From assembly GCA_945787595.1 (NCBI GenBank), contig CALZJV010000044.1, positions 1-17,980 on the forward strand: a DNA stretch of 17,980 nt, in the 5' to 3' direction. The notes under the pieces are model-generated. The model was not told the origin of the DNA. It did not search any database and saw only the letters and a list, made by a program, of their open reading frames with translations. The position numbers and the translations under genes are program-made. Source of the DNA: an uncultured Desulfobacterales bacterium. Lineage in GTDB: Bacteria > Desulfobacterota > Desulfobacteria > Desulfobacterales > JAFDCJ01. This document shows, piece after piece, positions 15,216-17,980 of the stretch (position 1 is the first letter of the stretch; each line of letters begins with the position of its first letter).

Positions 15216-17621
15216 ATGAGAAGAAAAATCAGAACGGCCGCGGTTATCGGCTCCGGTGTCATGGGAGGGGGTATTGCGGCTTTGCTTGCTGCCGCCGGCG
15301 TCAAAACATTGTTGCTGGATATCGTTCCTTTTGGTTTGAAAGCAGAAGAAAAAGACGATCCGGTTGCCAGGAACCGCATCGTGAAAGCGGGGCTGGATGC
15401 GGTGTTGGCCTCAAGCCCTTCTTTATTAATGCAGAAGAAGGATGTTGCGCGCATCTCCATCGGCAATTTGGAGGATGACTTTGACAAACTGGCGGATGTG
15501 GACTGGATCATTGAGGTCGTGGTCGAAAACCTGCAGATCAAAAAAGATCTGTTTAAACGCATCGAGCCGATCCTGTCAAACGGCACGATTGTTTCTTCCA
15601 ACACCTCGGGGATTCCGCTCAAGGCTATGTCCGCCGGGTTAAGCAAGGAATTCAAACAGCACTTTTTAGGTACCCATTTTTTTAACCCGGTGCGGTATAT
15701 GAAATTGCTGGAGATCATACCCGGCGAGGAAACTTTGCCGGAGGTGCTGGAATTCATGGCCGATTACGGCGAACGAATCCTCGGCAAAGGCATCGTATGG
15801 GCCAAAGATACACCCAATTTTGTCGGCAACCGCATCGGTGTCCAGGGTATGATAAAGGCGATTCAATTGATGGTTGAAGACAACCTGACGATTCCCGAGG
15901 TGGATGCGCTTTTCGGGTCGGTGATGGGAAGACCCAAAACCGCCATGTTTAAGACCGCGGATCTTGTGGGTCTGGATGTGCTGGCGCATGTGGCCAAAAA
16001 TACTTACGATCTGGTGAAAACTGACGAGGTCCGGGACAGTTTTGTGATGCCGGGATTCGTCAATGCCATGATTGAAAAGAAACTGCTCGGTAAAAAAACC
16101 CAGGGCGGGTTTTATAAAACCGATCTAACCCCGGAGTGGCAGAAAATCAGAAAAGTGATCGATCCGGCCACCCTGGAATATGCCGAATATGAGTTTGCGA
16201 GTTTTCCATGCCTGGATGCAGCCAAAAAGACCAAAACTTTGCCGGAAAAAATGCGGGCCGTGGTTTACGGCAATGATAAGGGATCTCAATTTGCCTGGAA
16301 AGCCATCGCCCATAACCTGATCTATGCCGCCAACCGCATTCCGGAGATTTCCGACACCATCGTCGAAATCGACAACGCACTAAAATGGGGCTTCAATTTT
16401 GAAATGGGCCCCTTTGAAACCTGGGATGCTATCGGGCTGGAAGAATCCATCGGAAAAATGGAAAAAGACGGTATGGCGATACCGCAACAGGTCAAGAAAA
16501 TGCTGGCTGCCGGCAACACCGCCTTTTACAAAATTGAAAACGGCAAACGCTTCTATTATGATTTTGCCGGCGAAACCTACAAAGAACAGGTGGTCAGCAA
16601 AAATATCATTTCACTGGCGTCCCTGAAATCCAGCGGTAAGGTGGTGAAGGAAAATAACTCCGCATCATTAATAAATCTTGGCGATGATGTCTTCTGTTTG
16701 GAACTGCACACGAAAATGAATTCCTTGAATCAGGAAATTATCGAGTTTCTGCCGGAGGTTCTGGAAACCGTGGATGGAAATGCTGCCGGCCTGGTCATCG
16801 GGAATCAGGCAGGGGGCATGCCGGGTGCTTTTTCCGCCGGTGCCAACCTGATGGATGTTGCTACCGCGGTCCAGGAAAACCGGTTTGCAGATCTGGAAAA
16901 AATGATTGCCGGCTTACAATACGGACTGCTGAATTTAAGATACGCCCCTTTTCCGGTGGTGGCGGCCCCTTTTGGCCTGGCCCTTGGCGGGGGATGTGAG
17001 CTTTGTCTGGCTTCCGATAGAACGGTGGCCCATGCCGAACTTTACATGGGGCTGGTAGAAATCGGTGTCGGATTGCTGCCGGCCGGCGGCGGATGTTTAA
17101 ACCTGTGGCGGAAATTCCTAGCGTCCGTTCCGGCGGCGGTAACGGATTTGGATCTGGCCAAATTCTTTATTCCGGTCTTTATGTCGATTGCCATGGCCAA
17201 GGTCTCCATGTCCGCTGCCGAGGCCCGGGCCAATGGATTTTTGGGACCTAACGATAGAATCGTTTTCAATCGCGACCATCTTATCGGAGAAGCCAAAAAA
17301 GAAGTGCTCAAAATGTTGGACGACGGCTATGCACCCCCGGTGAAAGGTATGATAAAGGTCCTGGGTCAGGCAGCACAGGGCATGGTGGCCGCCCAGATTT
17401 CCGATATGGCTTACGGCGGGTTTGTCAGCGAATATGATGCTTTTTTGGCCAGGCGGATCGCCTATGTGATCAGCGGCGGGGATGTCAGAGACAATGCCGA
17501 GGTGACAGATGATGTCATTTTGAGCCTTGAACGCCAAGCTTTTATTGATTTTTTGAAGGAGGAAAAAACTCAGGCACGGATAGAGCATATGCTGAAGACA
17601 GGAAAACCATTGAGGAACTGA
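15216..17621 (+). CDS. fadN: Fused 3-hydroxyacyl-CoA dehydrogenase / enoyl-CoA hydratase (FadN type)
   Basis: An 801-residue enzyme doing two beta-oxidation steps: hydration of enoyl-CoA and NAD-dependent oxidation of the hydroxyacyl-CoA. Domain order is dehydrogenase first, hydratase last, as in Bacillus FadN and opposite to E. coli FadB/FadJ. The NAD site is IGSGVMGGGIA (11-21). Dehydrogenase catalytic His154 (in HFFNP) and Glu166 (LLEII) are present, as is NFVGNRIG. In the hydratase part FSAGANL forms the oxyanion region, and Glu595 (GGGCE) and Glu615 (GLVEIGVG) match the paired catalytic glutamates, with the family's 20-residue spacing. AGGAGG lies six bases before the ATG. A thiolase follows. 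The reverse, biosynthetic direction cannot be excluded. Confidence 0.94.
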   Translation: MRRKIRTAAVIGSGVMGGGIAALLAAAGVKTLLLDIVPFGLKAEEKDDPVARNRIVKAGLDAVLASSPSLLMQKKDVARISIGNLEDDFDKLADVDWIIEVVVENLQIKKDLFKRIEPILSNGTIVSSNTSGIPLKAMSAGLSKEFKQHFLGTHFFNPVRYMKLLEIIPGEETLPEVLEFMADYGERILGKGIVWAKDTPNFVGNRIGVQGMIKAIQLMVEDNLTIPEVDALFGSVMGRPKTAMFKTADLVGLDVLAHVAKNTYDLVKTDEVRDSFVMPGFVNAMIEKKLLGKKTQGGFYKTDLTPEWQKIRKVIDPATLEYAEYEFASFPCLDAAKKTKTLPEKMRAVVYGNDKGSQFAWKAIAHNLIYAANRIPEISDTIVEIDNALKWGFNFEMGPFETWDAIGLEESIGKMEKDGMAIPQQVKKMLAAGNTAFYKIENGKRFYYDFAGETYKEQVVSKNIISLASLKSSGKVVKENNSASLINLGDDVFCLELHTKMNSLNQEIIEFLPEVLETVDGNAAGLVIGNQAGGMPGAFSAGANLMDVATAVQENRFADLEKMIAGLQYGLLNLRYAPFPVVAAPFGLALGGGCELCLASDRTVAHAELYMGLVEIGVGLLPAGGGCLNLWRKFLASVPAAVTDLDLAKFFIPVFMSIAMAKVSMSAAEARANGFLGPNDRIVFNRDHLIGEAKKEVLKMLDDGYAPPVKGMIKVLGQAAQGMVAAQISDMAYGGFVSEYDAFLARRIAYVISGGDVRDNAEVTDDVILSLERQAFIDFLKEEKTQARIEHMLKTGKPLRN

Positions 17622-17622
17622 A

Positions 17623-17692
17623 GGTTTCAGGTTTCAGTGTTCAGGTTTCAGGATTTAGCAACTCGCATTCCTGACACCCGAAACCTGACACC
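17623..17692. repeat. Inverted 7-nt tandem repeats between fadN and thiolase
   Basis: The left arm (17623-17652) reads GGTTTCA, GGTTTCA, GTGTTCA, GGTTTCA, GG. The right arm (17670-17692), read on the minus strand, gives GGTGTCA, GGTTTCG, GGTGTCA, GG. The arms can pair across a 17-base loop. It starts two bases after the fadN stop codon. There is no T-run, so it is probably not a terminator. Confidence 0.7.
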
Positions 17693-17764
17693 TAATAAAG
17701 TGTAATTCCTATTTCGGATTTTTGATGATAGAACACTAATTTTTGAATCCATGGAGGTAGTACC

Positions 17765-17980
17765 ATGAGAGATGCCTATATAGTCACATCCATTAGAACT
17801 CCTGGCTGTCGAAGAGGCAAAGGGGCGTTCAAGGATACGCGACCGGAAGATCTTTTGTCCTTTATTTTGACGGCTGCGGTGGAAAAAACCGACAACCTGG
17901 AAAAAAAGGACGTTGAGGACCTGATGATCGGTTGTTCCTTCCCGGAAGCCGAACAGGGGCTCAACATCGGCAGAATCGCT
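17765..17980 (+). CDS. fadA: Thiolase (acetyl-CoA acyltransferase), N-terminal part
   Basis: The first 72 residues of a thiolase; the gene continues past the window. DAYIVTSIRTPGCRRGKGAF is the typical thiolase start, followed by the helix region and DLMIGCSFPEAEQGLNIGRIA, the conserved segment ahead of the active-site cysteine, which lies beyond the edge. It would cleave 3-ketoacyl-CoA, completing the cycle begun by the upstream fused enzyme. GGAGG seven bases before the ATG sets the start. The 143-bp gap to fadN holds a repeat but no evident promoter, so co-transcription from the FadR-type promoter is likely. Degradative rather than acetoacetyl-CoA biosynthetic type is inferred from the neighbour. 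Confidence 0.9.
   Translation, partial: MRDAYIVTSIRTPGCRRGKGAFKDTRPEDLLSFILTAAVEKTDNLEKKDVEDLMIGCSFPEAEQGLNIGRIA

Noticed and set aside
1..17980. CRISPR array, tRNA or rRNA genes, toxin-antitoxin or defence genes
   Set aside because: None visible on either strand; the repeats found lack regular unique spacers, and all longer frames are accounted for by housekeeping or metabolic genes.

Overview
The window looks like a chromosomal segment of a Gram-negative, probably anaerobic member of the Desulfobacterota (Desulfobacterales-like). That placement is an inference. It rests on a PPi-dependent phosphofructokinase of the long type, a fused beta-oxidation enzyme with a TetR/FadR-type operator, an smc-ftsY pair, and many short intergenic repeats of a kind common in those genomes. 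No rRNA, tRNA, CRISPR array, prophage or transposase gene was seen.

Layout. Positions 1-5367 (minus strand) hold smc, then ftsY, then hup (HU), all chromosome or membrane housekeeping functions; hup probably has its own promoter. Positions 6014-8950 (minus strand) encode a polar amino acid ABC importer in the order binding protein, permease, ATPase. A strong intrinsic terminator and a repeat element lie between the binding protein and the permease. Position 9712-11814 (plus) is a PPi-type phosphofructokinase. Positions 12145-12432 (minus) encode a small unrecognised membrane-anchored protein, divergent from a lipoprotein-like penicillin-acylase-family amidohydrolase (12549-14945, plus). From 15115 onward (plus) a clear promoter overlapped by a near-perfect TGAATGA-N4-TCATTCA palindrome drives a fadN-like 3-hydroxyacyl-CoA dehydrogenase/enoyl-CoA hydratase, followed by a thiolase that runs off the window. 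This matches the fadN-fadA order and FadR operator known from Bacillus.

The non-coding space is the least ordinary part. A MITE-like element of about 197 bp with a strong central hairpin occurs twice (partial copy at 1-122, full copy at 11811-12007), each time abutting the stop codon of the upstream gene. Other gaps carry short-period repeats: 7-nt units (5391-5425, 9101-9135, 17623-17692), 8-nt units (7788-7966) and about 10-nt units (5808-5945). Three of these five sites (17623-17692, 7788-7966, 5808-5945) have their units in inverted arms around a spacer. A 27-28-nt tandem repeat also sits at 9374-9428, with a relative at 7811-7841. No new multi-gene system was found; the best leads are the repeat families, the fatty acid operator, and a periplasmic insertion in the ABC permease.
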